From Enterococcus florum (GTDB lineage: Bacteria; Bacillota; Bacilli; Lactobacillales; Enterococcaceae): DNA of 64,000 bases. Shown piece by piece: positions 35,130-44,340 of this stretch; the stretch's first letter is position 1; every line of letters begins with the position of its first letter. The notes under the pieces are model-generated. The model saw only the letters and a list, made by a program, of their open reading frames with translations. It did not search any database and was not told where the DNA came from. The stretch covers positions 124,001 to 188,000 of the forward strand of contig NZ_BJCC01000001.1 of NCBI RefSeq assembly GCF_004309355.1. Reading direction: 5' to 3'. A program made the position numbers and the translations under genes.

Positions 35130-36225
35130 ATATTTCTCCTCCAATGACCGTCTGTACGGGTATGATCCTTTCCCTAGTTTGACGGGTATTTCCATTGGAG
35201 TCAACTAACACCTTTTCTTCCTCAACAATTTTGAACACCGTTAGATCGGCATCACAGCCAACTTCCAAACGCCCTTTTTGAGTAAAATGAAATTGAGCGG
35301 CAGCCGCAACAGTGATTTTATCGATAATTTCTTCCCACGAGTAGCCCACGACATGAAGCTTCTCTAAAGTTGTAGCCAGATCGTAAACTGGACCATTTTT
35401 TCGATTGCGAATATAGATGTCTGTACTGATGGTATTTGCCTTCATTCCCTCTTTGAAAGCCGCTTCAGCGACATCAAAATTGAAACTATCTGTACCATGA
35501 CCGATATCGAATAGAATTCCTTCCTTATGAGCCTTCCAGGCGAAATCTTTTATCTGATCGGTTTCTCGATTCAAAATACCATTGACCTTGCCATTGAAGC
35601 AGTGCGTCAAAATATCCCCTTCGCTCATAACCTCTAAAATATCAGTTAATTCCGGTGGTGCAGATCCAATATGCACCATCAGCGGCAGCCCTAGAATTTC
35701 GTTTTGAATTTCTTTAGCCAATTTCAGAGGTGTGATTCCATTCTCTCCAATGACCGTCTTACTCATGCGAGCCTTAATTCCTACGATAAACTCCGGCAAG
35801 TCTGTGATCGCTTGTTTCACTAACTCTGCCTGTACTTTTGTGAGATCTGCCAGTTCATCCTGCTCAACGATGCCGAATTTAGAAATATTCAACAGCGCAT
35901 AAACGTTGGTTTTTGCCTGCTGTGCCAATTCGTAAAAATGCCGAACATTTTCTGCGCCCGTTGTTCCAGCATCGATAACCGTTGTTACACCCTTTTCAAC
36001 CCCGATTTCATCTGGATAATCGTAATACAGCTCCATTTCCTGGTAGCAGTGAACATGACTGTCGATCCAACCGGCAGACACATAATTTCCAGCTAAATCC
36101 AATACTTTCAGATCTCCTGCTTCAATCGATTCTGCTACCTCTAAAATTTTCCCTTCAGAGATAACCAGTTCGATGGGGTCTCCATTAATTAGTCTTCCGT
36201 GTTTCAGTACAATTTTAGACATCAT
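35113..36225 (-). CDS. amidohydrolase/deacetylase family metal-dependent hydrolase
   Basis: Amidohydrolase-superfamily enzyme with a binuclear metal site: HVH in WIDSHVHCYQE, a probable bridging Lys in VGIKARMSK, His residues in MVHIGS and THCFNG, and the Asp in TISTDIYIR. Members of this COG3964 group were long annotated as dihydroorotase or adenine deaminase, but some proved to be deacetylases. Its place directly before dgaE suggests that it removes an acyl group from the nitrogen of the amino-sugar acid that DgaE then deaminates. The substrate is inferred from context only. Confidence 0.85.
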   Translation of the reverse strand: MMSKIVLKHGRLINGDPIELVISEGKILEVAESIEAGDLKVLDLAGNYVSAGWIDSHVHCYQEMELYYDYPDEIGVEKGVTTVIDAGTTGAENVRHFYELAQQAKTNVYALLNISKFGIVEQDELADLTKVQAELVKQAITDLPEFIVGIKARMSKTVIGENGITPLKLAKEIQNEILGLPLMVHIGSAPPELTDILEVMSEGDILTHCFNGKVNGILNRETDQIKDFAWKAHKEGILFDIGHGTDSFNFDVAEAAFKEGMKANTISTDIYIRNRKNGPVYDLATTLEKLHVVGYSWEEIIDKITVAAAAQFHFTQKGRLEVGCDADLTVFKIVEEEKVLVDSNGNTRQTRERIIPVQTVIGGEIYDNQL

Positions 36226-36235
36226 TTCGTCCTTT

Positions 36236-36907
36236 CTACTGTTCCAAGGTTACAGGGAATAAGGCACCTAAGATCATTGCACCGAGGATTGCGCCACCGG
36301 CAATTGGTTTTTTCCACTTATAAAAGACAATTGCACCAATCGTTGAGCCAATACCGATAGGAATAGATGCTCCTGCCGCACTCAAAATAATCAACGGCCC
36401 CAGGAAGCGCCCTGATTGATTCCCAGCTCCCATCATAATATCCGCACCAAAAGTCGAGTTCGATTGATTGATAGTGAATTTACGAATCAAAATGATGATT
36501 CCGCCGACCAGCACACCAAGGATCGCACCTGTGACTAATGCCAAAGGGAAGCTTTCGATCGGTGCAGTAATTCCCATTGAAAGAAAAATTGCTGGGATAC
36601 CAATTCCTAGTCCAGTCAAGATCGATCCGCCTAGATCTAGAATCCCTACAAGAGAACCTTCTAAGATACGTGCAAATAGAAAGCTTGCTCCGAAAGCTGC
36701 AGCGGCTCCATACGAACCTCCGTCTAGACCAGCTTTCAGCATTGCAACGATCGATACTTCATTAAAGGCACCTACCCCATATTGAACATACATGTGTGTT
36801 CCTGTAAATACTGCCGACGCCATTAATCCCACTAAAATCGGGAATGACCAATCAGCAAACCAGAAACTCTTTTTCTTTTGCTCTTCAGTCAAATCTGTAA
36901 TTTCCAT
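36236..36907 (-). CDS. DUF4310 family integral membrane protein
   Basis: 223 residues with about six hydrophobic segments and many Gly and Ala residues (GGSYGAAAAFGASFLFARILEG, GIGSTIGAIVFYKW). It matches the DUF4310 family, which occurs almost only beside DUF4311, DUF4312 and SFCGS proteins. No function is established. In this operon it and DUF4311 are the only membrane proteins, so together they are the natural candidates for the transport channel. It lies 10 bp upstream of the amidohydrolase gene. Confidence 0.85.
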   Translation of the reverse strand: MEITDLTEEQKKKSFWFADWSFPILVGLMASAVFTGTHMYVQYGVGAFNEVSIVAMLKAGLDGGSYGAAAAFGASFLFARILEGSLVGILDLGGSILTGLGIGIPAIFLSMGITAPIESFPLALVTGAILGVLVGGIIILIRKFTINQSNSTFGADIMMGAGNQSGRFLGPLIILSAAGASIPIGIGSTIGAIVFYKWKKPIAGGAILGAMILGALFPVTLEQ

Positions 36908-36954
36908 GAATTGCTCCTCCTAAATCAAATCTTTCTACTCATTTAAAATCACTA

Positions 36955-37734
36955 TTATTTCACTGTGAATACTTCATGCAGATTGTTCAACCAAGCTGGA
37001 GCATCCAGTTTGAAGCTTTCCAGCAATTGCAAATCGAATCCACGGAAGAATCCGCTGAAAACAAACAATAAGATAGCGGCAGTTAAAATGATCTTAGTAA
37101 TCTTTGTCCAGCCTTGATCGTCTACACCCTTACCGACTAAAATCCCTAATACTACACCAGGGACTGCATTGCCCATGATCATTTGTGCAATTGCTCCAAA
37201 AAGAGTTCCCCAAAAGCCAGAACGTTTTCCTGCATCTATAGCAGCTAACCAAAAGAGAACTGGCATCACGATGTTGATCAGCGTTGTTGCTGCAGGTACC
37301 AATACCGCGACTGCTGTAACTTGCAACGCTTCAGGGATTGCAGCCGCAGTCGTGTTCAAGAAGGCTACTAACGCCATTCCTATCACCGCACCAGAGAAGC
37401 CCATCTTTTTAGGATCATGCATTGTTTGTGCAACATTTTTATTTTTTAGAAGCAATGCAGCTGTGGCCCAGTTCGGTACAACACGGTGCGTCACATCCTG
37501 TGTGAATGCCCCTGCTCCTACTGCTGATGCCCATGCATTAAAGAAGAAGCCCAACCCGAAAGAGAAATGGGATGCTGGATCCCCTTCACACGCATTCATT
37601 TCACCAAGTGTTCGGAAAGCCCCTAATCCTTGTGTGCTCGGCGCATGAAACATTCGAGCTGCTCCAGCTCCGGCTGAAAAGCCCAGCAGTCCGCCGATGA
37701 CCAATGATTTCAATAAAATAATTACAAAATCCAC
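36955..37734 (-). CDS. DUF4311 family integral membrane protein
   Basis: 259 residues, six or more hydrophobic segments, N-terminal GGLLGFSAGAGAARMFHAP, and a conserved-looking polar stretch RTLGEMNACEGDPASHFSFG between the first two segments that might contribute to a substrate site. It is a DUF4311 family member of unknown function. It is 47 bp upstream of the DUF4310 gene and 15 bp downstream of the DUF4312 gene; the four genes together look like one membrane complex. Confidence 0.85.
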   Translation of the reverse strand: MDFVIILLKSLVIGGLLGFSAGAGAARMFHAPSTQGLGAFRTLGEMNACEGDPASHFSFGLGFFFNAWASAVGAGAFTQDVTHRVVPNWATAALLLKNKNVAQTMHDPKKMGFSGAVIGMALVAFLNTTAAAIPEALQVTAVAVLVPAATTLINIVMPVLFWLAAIDAGKRSGFWGTLFGAIAQMIMGNAVPGVVLGILVGKGVDDQGWTKITKIILTAAILLFVFSGFFRGFDLQLLESFKLDAPAWLNNLHEVFTVK

Positions 37735-37749
37735 GTTTTACTCACCCTT

Positions 37750-38121
37750 TTACATTTTTTTTGATAGAAACGGAAATGAAATCGAATCTGGAGCTGATTG
37801 ATCCATCTGCTTAAATACAACGTTATTCATTTGAATCGTCGACAGCTCCACCTCAACTTTCAACTTTACGGCATAGTCTACCCGTTTCCTTGGCATAAAG
37901 AAGAACAAAAATCGCTCTGTATACTGTTGTTCTTCAGCAGAAAGTACAGTGACTTCTTTAGGCTCGATACGCAAGATAACATCTTGTGATCCTTTTAATA
38001 CTTGCTTCTGTATTTTATTCAAGGCATCTGAAAATGCGGCTGTCTTGCTTTCTCCTTTACCCTCAACGATCAGGCTTTGCTGTATTTTTGTTGTTGTGTC
38101 CACCTGTACTTCCCCTTTCAT
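37750..38121 (-). CDS. DUF4312 family protein
   Basis: 123-residue soluble protein; the family core is VEGKGESKTAAFSDALNKIQ followed by ILRIEPKEVTVLSAEEQ and FLFFFMPRKRVDYAV, alternating strands and helices. No catalytic motif is apparent. It shares the TGA/ATG junction base with the SFCGS gene (stop and start overlap by one base), so the two are coupled. By analogy with multi-component PTS systems it could be a cytoplasmic subunit, but nothing in the sequence shows that. Confidence 0.83.
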   Translation of the reverse strand: MKGEVQVDTTTKIQQSLIVEGKGESKTAAFSDALNKIQKQVLKGSQDVILRIEPKEVTVLSAEEQQYTERFLFFFMPRKRVDYAVKLKVEVELSTIQMNNVVFKQMDQSAPDSISFPFLSKKM

Positions 38122-38477
38122 TACGCGCCGTATTTCTTGATATATGCTTCTGTTAGTCGTTTCCCTAATTCTTCAACGTCCATGAATCCAAAGCCTAATA
38201 CTGTGTTTCCATCTTCGATTGCTGTAACGCCCTCTTCAACAGAGCGCATGCCATGACGCTCTTTATACCCATATTTTGTCGCTGCAGTTAGCGCTCCTGC
38301 TCCGCCGCTTCCGCAAAATGAGATCCCTAAATCTGCATTTTCCTGCTGCATAACATCTCCCAGACGCATATCTGCTCCCATTCCTGGAACAACGACTGCC
38401 CGTCCGCCTGCTGCTTCAACACCTTTTGCCACGTTTTGTCCTTTTCCTAAACGATCTGCGATGACTACTGTTACCAT
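38121..38477 (-). CDS. SFCGS family glycine-rich protein
   Basis: 118 residues with an alternating beta/alpha pattern: VTVVIADRLGKGQNVAKG at the N-terminus, then the eponymous GISFCGSGGAGALTAATKYG near residue 53. The single Cys sits at the start of a glycine-rich loop after a beta strand, a geometry like the phospho-cysteine loop of PTS enzyme IIB proteins. It is the first gene after the regulators and heads the DUF4312-DUF4311-DUF4310-amidohydrolase-dgaE-dgaF series. Function unknown; the IIB comparison is my inference. Confidence 0.83.
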   Translation of the reverse strand: MVTVVIADRLGKGQNVAKGVEAAGGRAVVVPGMGADMRLGDVMQQENADLGISFCGSGGAGALTAATKYGYKERHGMRSVEEGVTAIEDGNTVLGFGFMDVEELGKRLTEAYIKKYGA

Positions 38478-38499
38478 GTTTATTCCTCCTAATTATTGA

Positions 38500-38832
38500 T
38501 TAATTTTGTTTAGCACTTTCAAAGTGAATCGATAAAACATAGATCTCGTCTTCGGCAAGTCCGCCGATTTTCTCAACGACATTTCTTGAGATCTGCATTG
38601 CCTCCTTCGAAACCTCATTGAACATTTCAGGATCTACAGTGGGAATCGTAGTGCCTTCCTTTTGTCGTAAGATCATTTCATTCAAGTGATTGATCAAGAT
38701 CGTCCATTGCAGCTCCGTTGGTTCGATTTGATAGGTTGTTACTAAATTATCTGTGTAGTCGACAATTGCTTTCAATTCTTCAGGATAAACACTCTTCTGA
38801 AAAATCTGCTGACTCTCTTCTGTTACTTTCAT
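38500..38832 (-). CDS. free-standing PRD domain protein
   Basis: About 110 residues making up a single PTS regulation domain, with the two His positions expected in PRDs (INHLNEM and LSIHFES). It has no DNA-binding or EII part. The start is ATG 38832, preceded by AAGGAGG; it lies inside the 3' end of the BglG-type regulator gene (53-bp overlap in another frame). It may act as a removable or phosphorylatable partner of the regulator, as PRDs dimerise. Confidence 0.82.
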   Translation of the reverse strand: MKVTEESQQIFQKSVYPEELKAIVDYTDNLVTTYQIEPTELQWTILINHLNEMILRQKEGTTIPTVDPEMFNEVSKEAMQISRNVVEKIGGLAEDEIYVLSIHFESAKQN

Positions 38833-40711
38833 TGCCTTTTCTTTCCTCCTTGCTTTTTTTGTCGACATAATTGAACAATGCCGTTAACTCCGCTTCATTG
38901 ACAGCCAAATCATTTTCAGAGAATAGCTGCTCGATTGCTTTGAACAGGTGACGGTCCTGAAAGAGCGTGTGATGATCTACGTTGCCCTCCAACTCATATT
39001 GTTGCTTAAAAATAATGCGATGAACCATCAAGAAGACATGCAATAAAAAGGCATCTTCGATTTCCTTTTTTAATCGCTGGGCAAACAGTTTTCTTAAGCC
39101 TTCATAGAGGATAAAGCCCTTCAAAATGACTTCTTTTGTCGCTTCCTCAGGTGCTGTACCAAGTTGAGTACGATCAAATCGCACGTACGATGCCGCCGGT
39201 TGTCGATTGACTGCGGTTTTCTTTGTAAACTCCTTGATGGCTTCAATATCCTCTCGCGAGGGAATGGCGTTCACCTTGATCAAAGGACAATTGATTCCTT
39301 CGATGGGAAAAATGCTGACCACCAAATCAGGCTTATGCGTACGGATCATTTCCACTGCGTTTAAAACGGATGCAAAGCTGACGATTTCTACATTGGAAAT
39401 CTCTTCTTCGATTTTTTGTTGAATCAAACTGGTTACCCCTAATCCCGTTGAGCATACATACACGATGCGAACGATTCCCTGCTCTATCTTTTCCTTTTCA
39501 AAATGGACCATAAAATGGAGTGCAATGTAGGAGATAAAGGAATCATTGATCAAATAACGCATCGCACTCGGTAGAACCTTGCGACAGGCTTTCTTTATTG
39601 CTGAGAATAATGCTGGATGCATCCCCTTGATATCATCGATAAAAGGATTGTATTCATTCAAATATAAATGCTTTTTTCCCAGTCGCAAGGACAGGTGAGC
39701 AAACAGGTTCGTCAGCAATTGCGGGTTTTCATCGAATGACACATTCATATCCTTAGATATAGAGTCAATCAATTGAATAGACAGCTGCAGTGTATCAGGA
39801 TGTTCTTCCTCTACCGTCAAATCACTGCAAATATATTCATATTCATCTCTGAGTATCGGCAAACCATAATGAGAAAAGACCAATTCCATCAACATCATTG
39901 GAATGTCTTGATTTTTCAACAGCGTTTGTCTTTCCTGAAGCAAAGTAAATGAACCAATTGATTTATGAATCAGCAGCCGGCTAGTGGCGATTGCAACCCG
40001 AAACGTGATTGCCAGCAACTCCGCATAATTGAATTCGTTCATTACGTTAGGAGCCAATAATTCTGCTGTTTTATCGATCACCAATTGATAAACTTCATAA
40101 AAGGGAAGACCTTTGCCGATATGAATCGGATGCTTGGCCGGTTCTAACGGATCAGTCAATCGATGCATAATTTGATAGATATCATACTCTGTAAGGCTGT
40201 GATGCAAGAGATAGTCCATCAAAAACCGGCATTTTTCTTCCGTGCCTTCTAGCCAAAATCCTTGTCCGCTTTGTCTTTTCAAAACTAAGCCGTATTTGAA
40301 TGCAAATTCTTCGACCTTCTCTAAATCAGTCATAATGGTATTCTTTGAAACATCCATTGAATCCGCTAACCTTTTTGCCGTCGTTACCGTTTCAGAAAAC
40401 AAGAGACAAAGAGTGATCTGATCAATTCTTGCCTTTTGATCCAAGTAAACGTCAAAAAATTTCTCTCCAATGAGTTCATTTTTTAGAGCGATTCGCTGCG
40501 TTTCCGTCAGTTCAAACCAAAAACCTTTGCTGCGTTGCGCATGCAATTCGATTTCACGTTCATACAACCACAGGCGAATATTGTCCAAGTCATATTTCAC
40601 TGTGCGCACGCTTACAAGAAATTGATCAGACAATTCCTTTGTCGTGACACTTTTTTCACTGTCCAGCAGCTTTAATAAAATTTTGATCTCTCGTTTCGAT
40701 AATTGCATCAT
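38780..40711 (-). CDS. BglG-type transcriptional activator with PRDs and EIIB-like domain
   Basis: 643 residues. N-terminal winged helix (about residues 5-60: KEIKILLKLLDSEKSVTTKELSD), a second helix-turn-helix region (about 85-150), two PRDs (about 190-290 and 300-405) with His in FAHLSLR and ALHFMVHFE, an EIIB-like domain with phosphorylatable Cys in VRIVYVCSTGLGVTS (near 425), and a C-terminal helical PRD-like part in place of an EIIA domain. Such proteins activate sugar operons according to PTS phosphorylation. It should control the genes downstream; candidate binding sites lie at 40773-40934. Confidence 0.9.
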   Translation of the reverse strand: MMQLSKREIKILLKLLDSEKSVTTKELSDQFLVSVRTVKYDLDNIRLWLYEREIELHAQRSKGFWFELTETQRIALKNELIGEKFFDVYLDQKARIDQITLCLLFSETVTTAKRLADSMDVSKNTIMTDLEKVEEFAFKYGLVLKRQSGQGFWLEGTEEKCRFLMDYLLHHSLTEYDIYQIMHRLTDPLEPAKHPIHIGKGLPFYEVYQLVIDKTAELLAPNVMNEFNYAELLAITFRVAIATSRLLIHKSIGSFTLLQERQTLLKNQDIPMMLMELVFSHYGLPILRDEYEYICSDLTVEEEHPDTLQLSIQLIDSISKDMNVSFDENPQLLTNLFAHLSLRLGKKHLYLNEYNPFIDDIKGMHPALFSAIKKACRKVLPSAMRYLINDSFISYIALHFMVHFEKEKIEQGIVRIVYVCSTGLGVTSLIQQKIEEEISNVEIVSFASVLNAVEMIRTHKPDLVVSIFPIEGINCPLIKVNAIPSREDIEAIKEFTKKTAVNRQPAASYVRFDRTQLGTAPEEATKEVILKGFILYEGLRKLFAQRLKKEIEDAFLLHVFLMVHRIIFKQQYELEGNVDHHTLFQDRHLFKAIEQLFSENDLAVNEAELTALFNYVDKKSKEERKGNESNRRESADFSEECLS

Positions 40712-40772
40712 CCGTTTATCTCCTTACACTTGCTACTATAATCATGAAAATCACTTGTCACAATACAAACCT

Positions 40773-40934
40773 ATTGCACTTACTTAAGTGCAATGCTTCA
40801 CCAAAATCTAAATTCTTTTCTTTGCAGGATTGCGCTTTTTGAGCACCAGAACAGACGAAATGCTGATTATTCACAAAAAATCCGATTGCACTAATTCTTT
40901 TTTCTTACCTAATTTCATTATGCAATTGCACTAA
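40773..40934. promoter_or_regulatory. cluster of ATTGCACTWA operator-like repeats
   Basis: ATTGCACTTA and its inverted copy form a 22-bp dyad (40773-40794) with a 2-bp centre; ATTGCACTAA recurs at 40885-40894 and 40925-40934. All lie in the 309-bp gene-free stretch upstream of the BglG-type regulator. The copies are good candidates for binding sites of that regulator. Confidence 0.65.
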
Positions 40935-40976
40935 GAGGATTGCTTGTCTTTTTTTTTAGGAGTTCTAAATAATTCA

Positions 40977-41009
40977 AACAAAAAAAGAATGGACCGAGAT
41001 CCATTCTTC
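40977..41009 (-). terminator. argS terminator
   Basis: Minus-strand AGAATGGA / TCCATTCT stem followed by T7. Confidence 0.85.
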
Positions 41010-41020
41010 TCCTGGAGCTG

Positions 41021-42712
41021 CTACATCTTATTCGGTGCATGAACGCCCAACAACCGCAAATCCTCTTTCAAGATCGTAGTCACGGCTGAAACCAATGCTA
41101 GACGCGCATCCTTTTGTTCATCTTCGACCAATATTTTGGTATGTGCATAGTATTTATTGAAGGCTTGGGCAACTTTCAATGAATGCTTGGCAATCACGGA
41201 TGGTTCATATTGGTTGGCAGCCTGCATAACGACCTCAGGATAATTTTGTAAAAGCTTGATGATTTCCCAGCTGTCCCCATCATTTAATGCGTAAACTGCC
41301 TCGGGATTAGGTGTAAAACCCGCTTTATCCAAAATCGTCATAGCGCGTGCATGGGTGTATTGCACGTAAGGTCCCGTCTCCCCTTCGAAACGAACAACCT
41401 CTTCCAATTCAAAATCGAAATTATTCAAACGATCATTTTTTAAATCATGAAAGACTACTGCACCTACCCCTACTTGGCGGGCTACCTCCTCTTTGTTTGG
41501 CAAATCAGGATTTTTCTCGACGATTTGATTCAAAGCAGATTCGATCGCTTCGTTTAGAACCTCTTCTAATAAAATGATTTTGCCTTTTCGAGTAGACAGT
41601 TTTTTACCGCCCTGAGTGATTAATCCGAATGGTACATGCGTCATTTCATCCGACCAATCAAAGCCCATTTCTTTTAACACAGCCTTCAATTGTTTGAAAT
41701 GAATACTTTGCTCATTGCCTACAACATACAAAGATTTCACAAAATTATAGGTGCGTTTTCGATATATTGCTGCTGCTAGATCTCGTGTAATATACAATGT
41801 TGCACCATCAGATTTCTTGATTAGTGCAGGATTTAACTCATAAGCTGAAAGATCCACGATTTCCGCACCTTGATCTTCCTTCAACAAATGCTTTTCCTCC
41901 AACATCGTAACGACCTCAGCCATTTTATCGTTATAAAAGGCCTCACCATTGTATGAATCAAACGACACTTCCAGCATTTGATAAATTTTATCGAACTCTT
42001 TTAATGATTCGCTGCGGAACCATTTCCACAATTCAACGGCCTCTTCATCATTCTCTTCTAGTTTTTTGAACCAAGCGCGTGCTTCGTCTTCTAAAGCAGG
42101 CTCGCTCTCTGCAACTTCATGGAATTGAACATATAAACGCAAAAGTTCTGTAATCGGTTCAGCTTTCACTTTTTCCTCGGAACCCCATTTTTGGTACGCA
42201 ACAATCAGTTTGCCGAATTGCGTGCCCCAATCTCCTAAGTGATTGATTTTGACTGGTTGAAAGCCTACCTTATCCAGAATAAGACTGATGGAATTGCCGA
42301 TCACCGTGGAACGCAAGTGTCCCATAGAAATTGGCTTAGCAATGTTAGGAGAGGACATATCGATAGTGACATTCCCTTTATTTCCAATCACACTGTCTCC
42401 GAAAGTGCTGCCCTCTTTAGCAATCTCTTTTAACACTAGGCTTGAAATAACTTCTTTATTCATGAAAAAGTTTAAGTACGGTCCTACAACATCAATTTTT
42501 TCAAAACGATCGCCATTGATCTTTTTAGCTAAATCGGCTGCAATCTGCTGAGGTGCTTTCCGGTAAATTTTTGCCAAAGCAAAAGTTGGAAAGGCCACGT
42601 CTCCGTGTTCAGCAGACTTAGGGTTTTCTAAAAGCCTTCCAACTTCCTCTATTGTCAACTCTTCCTTTACCGCCTCAAAAATAGCCTGTGCGACGATTTC
42701 CTTGTTGTTCAT
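41021..42712 (-). CDS. argS: arginyl-tRNA synthetase
   Basis: Class I synthetase charging tRNA-Arg. The N-terminal Add-1 domain is followed by the HIGH-type motif [33 protein letters not shown], and a C-terminal anticodon-binding domain from about residue 450 ([13 protein letters not shown]). [10 protein letters not shown] keeps a KMSKS-like lysine signature. The 563-residue length is usual. The T-box in its leader links expression to uncharged tRNA-Arg. Confidence 0.96.
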   Translation of the reverse strand: MNNKEIVAQAIFEAVKEELTIEEVGRLLENPKSAEHGDVAFPTFALAKIYRKAPQQIAADLAKKINGDRFEKIDVVGPYLNFFMNKEVISSLVLKEIAKEGSTFGDSVIGNKGNVTIDMSSPNIAKPISMGHLRSTVIGNSISLILDKVGFQPVKINHLGDWGTQFGKLIVAYQKWGSEEKVKAEPITELLRLYVQFHEVAESEPALEDEARAWFKKLEENDEEAVELWKWFRSESLKEFDKIYQMLEVSFDSYNGEAFYNDKMAEVVTMLEEKHLLKEDQGAEIVDLSAYELNPALIKKSDGATLYITRDLAAAIYRKRTYNFVKSLYVVGNEQSIHFKQLKAVLKEMGFDWSDEMTHVPFGLITQGGKKLSTRKGKIILLEEVLNEAIESALNQIVEKNPDLPNKEEVARQVGVGAVVFHDLKNDRLNNFDFELEEVVRFEGETGPYVQYTHARAMTILDKAGFTPNPEAVYALNDGDSWEIIKLLQNYPEVVMQAANQYEPSVIAKHSLKVAQAFNKYYAHTKILVEDEQKDARLALVSAVTTILKEDLRLLGVHAPNKM

Positions 42713-42821
42713 CCTGATTTCCTCCTATTGGTTCATCTTCTACAAAATTCCTACTACTCGTATTGGTTTACAAAAAAATGCCATCCTGCATGTAAAATGC
42801 AGAACAAATCGCCTTAAAAAC

Positions 42822-43035
42822 AAAAAAAGTCTCTGATGAAGTTATCATCAGAGACGAGATTTCCCGCGGTACCACTCTTATTGTCTTACGACCATCTTTA
42901 CTATAACGGTAGCTGCCGTTTCCTCTCCAAAGTGCGCCCTCTATCTTTGTTTATCCGGCTCACACCCTCCCGAAATCGCTAAAAAACAGTCGATAGACTT
43001 CTCTTTGTCATTGACGAAATAGTTATCTGGATTTC
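42822..43035 (-). promoter_or_regulatory. T-box leader of argS
   Basis: The T-box sequence ATAAGAGTGGTACCGC is on the minus strand at 42866-42881. The terminator GTCTCTGATGA / TCATCAGAGAC with T7 is at 42822-42855. The upstream part should form Stem I. By position it should sense tRNA-Arg; I could not identify the specifier codon with certainty. It occupies most of the 353-bp gap 42713-43065. At its start (43024-43050) lies a hairpin GGTTATCTGG / CCAGATAAC that lacks a T tract. Confidence 0.85.
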
Positions 43036-43065
43036 ATAGTACCAGATAACCCAAAGAAGTCAAGG

Positions 43066-44079
43066 TTAAACTTTAGGGATAAACAAATTTCCCAGAGTAG
43101 CAGCCATTACAGCCTTGATGGTGTGCATCCGATTTTCAGCCTGCTCAAATTGATACGCATAATCTGATTGGAAGACTTCATCGGAGACCTCCATTTCTGC
43201 TAGTCCGGATGATGCTTGGATCTCTTTCGCAACTTCCGTTTCCAAATCGTGAAAGGCTGGCAGACAATGTAAAAAGATCGTTTCTTTTTTACCTGTTTTG
43301 TTGATCATTGCTTGATTCACTTGATAAGGCAGCAGTAAATCGATCCGTTTTTGGAATTCTGCTTCCTCACCCATAGACACCCAAACATCCGTATAAACCA
43401 CATCGGCTCCTTTGACGCCTAAATCGATGTTGTCTGTCACTACGATTTCAGCCCCTGATTTTGCTGCGTACTCCTCAGCTAAACTGATCAATGACTCTTC
43501 CGGATATAATTCCTTCGGGGTCACAATGTGCATGTTTACTCCCAAAATTGCCCCCGTGATCAATAAGGAGTTTGCCACATTGTTTCGACCATCCCCGGCA
43601 TAAGCCAGCGTCAACCCTTCAAGTGTACCAAATTGCTCTTTGATTGTTAAAAAATCTGCCAACATTTGAGTTGGATGCCATTGGTCAGTCAACCCGTTCC
43701 AAACAGGAACACCGGAAAACTCTGCTAACTGCTCCACCGCTTCCTGAGAAAAACCTCGATATTCGATGCCGTCGAACATACTGCCTAACACTTTTGCCGT
43801 GTCTTTCACAGACTCTTTCTTCCCTAATTGAATATCATTTTTTCCTAAATACTCTGGATGAGCCCCTAAATCAATTGCAGCTGTCGTGAATGCAGCTCGT
43901 GTCCTAGTAGAGGTTTTTTCAAACAGCAAAGCTATATTTTTCCCGGCTAGGTAGTGGTGTTGAATATTTTTTTTCTTTAATTGCTTAAGATGAGCAGCAA
44001 AATCAATCAAATAAAGCAGTTCATCCTTTGTAAAATCAATCTCCTTTAAAAAACTTTTCCCTTGAAATACTGAATTCAT
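43066..44079 (-). CDS. ornithine carbamoyltransferase
   Basis: Interconverts ornithine plus carbamoyl phosphate and citrulline plus phosphate. [12 protein letters not shown] binds carbamoyl phosphate, [14 protein letters not shown] follows, and HCLPAFHD carries the catalytic Cys that binds ornithine. The 337 residues fit both the anabolic (argF) and the catabolic (arcB) type. Neither arcA nor arcC nor other arg genes are adjacent, so I give no symbol. It lies directly upstream of the argS T-box, and no strong terminator separates them. Confidence 0.93.
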   Translation of the reverse strand: MNSVFQGKSFLKEIDFTKDELLYLIDFAAHLKQLKKKNIQHHYLAGKNIALLFEKTSTRTRAAFTTAAIDLGAHPEYLGKNDIQLGKKESVKDTAKVLGSMFDGIEYRGFSQEAVEQLAEFSGVPVWNGLTDQWHPTQMLADFLTIKEQFGTLEGLTLAYAGDGRNNVANSLLITGAILGVNMHIVTPKELYPEESLISLAEEYAAKSGAEIVVTDNIDLGVKGADVVYTDVWVSMGEEAEFQKRIDLLLPYQVNQAMINKTGKKETIFLHCLPAFHDLETEVAKEIQASSGLAEMEVSDEVFQSDYAYQFEQAENRMHTIKAVMAATLGNLFIPKV

Positions 44080-44340
44080 AATTTTTTCCTCCCGAATATT
44101 TAAACAATAAACGTGTAAAATAATCTATTTTTATACACAATAGCAGAATTTGATGAAAATAGCAATGCTTCTTTTCTTTCTTGTTTAAATCCTCTATGAT
44201 AAAAGGGTGCATTTAAAATCGAGTGTGGAAACTCGGACTGGTTCGAAAACTTCCCAGAATAAAAAACTAAGTATCTCTTGATGAAGGGGTTGTACTGTCC
44301 ATTTGCAAACTGTTCATCAGAAAGAAGGAGGTTAGAAAAA

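Noticed and set aside
36468-36785. Plus-strand open frame of 105 codons
   Set aside because: Antisense shadow of the DUF4310 gene.
37169-37648. Long plus-strand open frame of 159 codons
   Set aside because: It lies entirely antisense to the DUF4311 gene; its composition is the mirror of a Gly/Ala-rich membrane protein and it has no ribosome binding site.
44100-44170. ArgR-type operator upstream of ornithine carbamoyltransferase
   Set aside because: AT-rich sequence with partial resemblance (TGTATAAAAATAGA), but neither half site is good enough to separate it from background.
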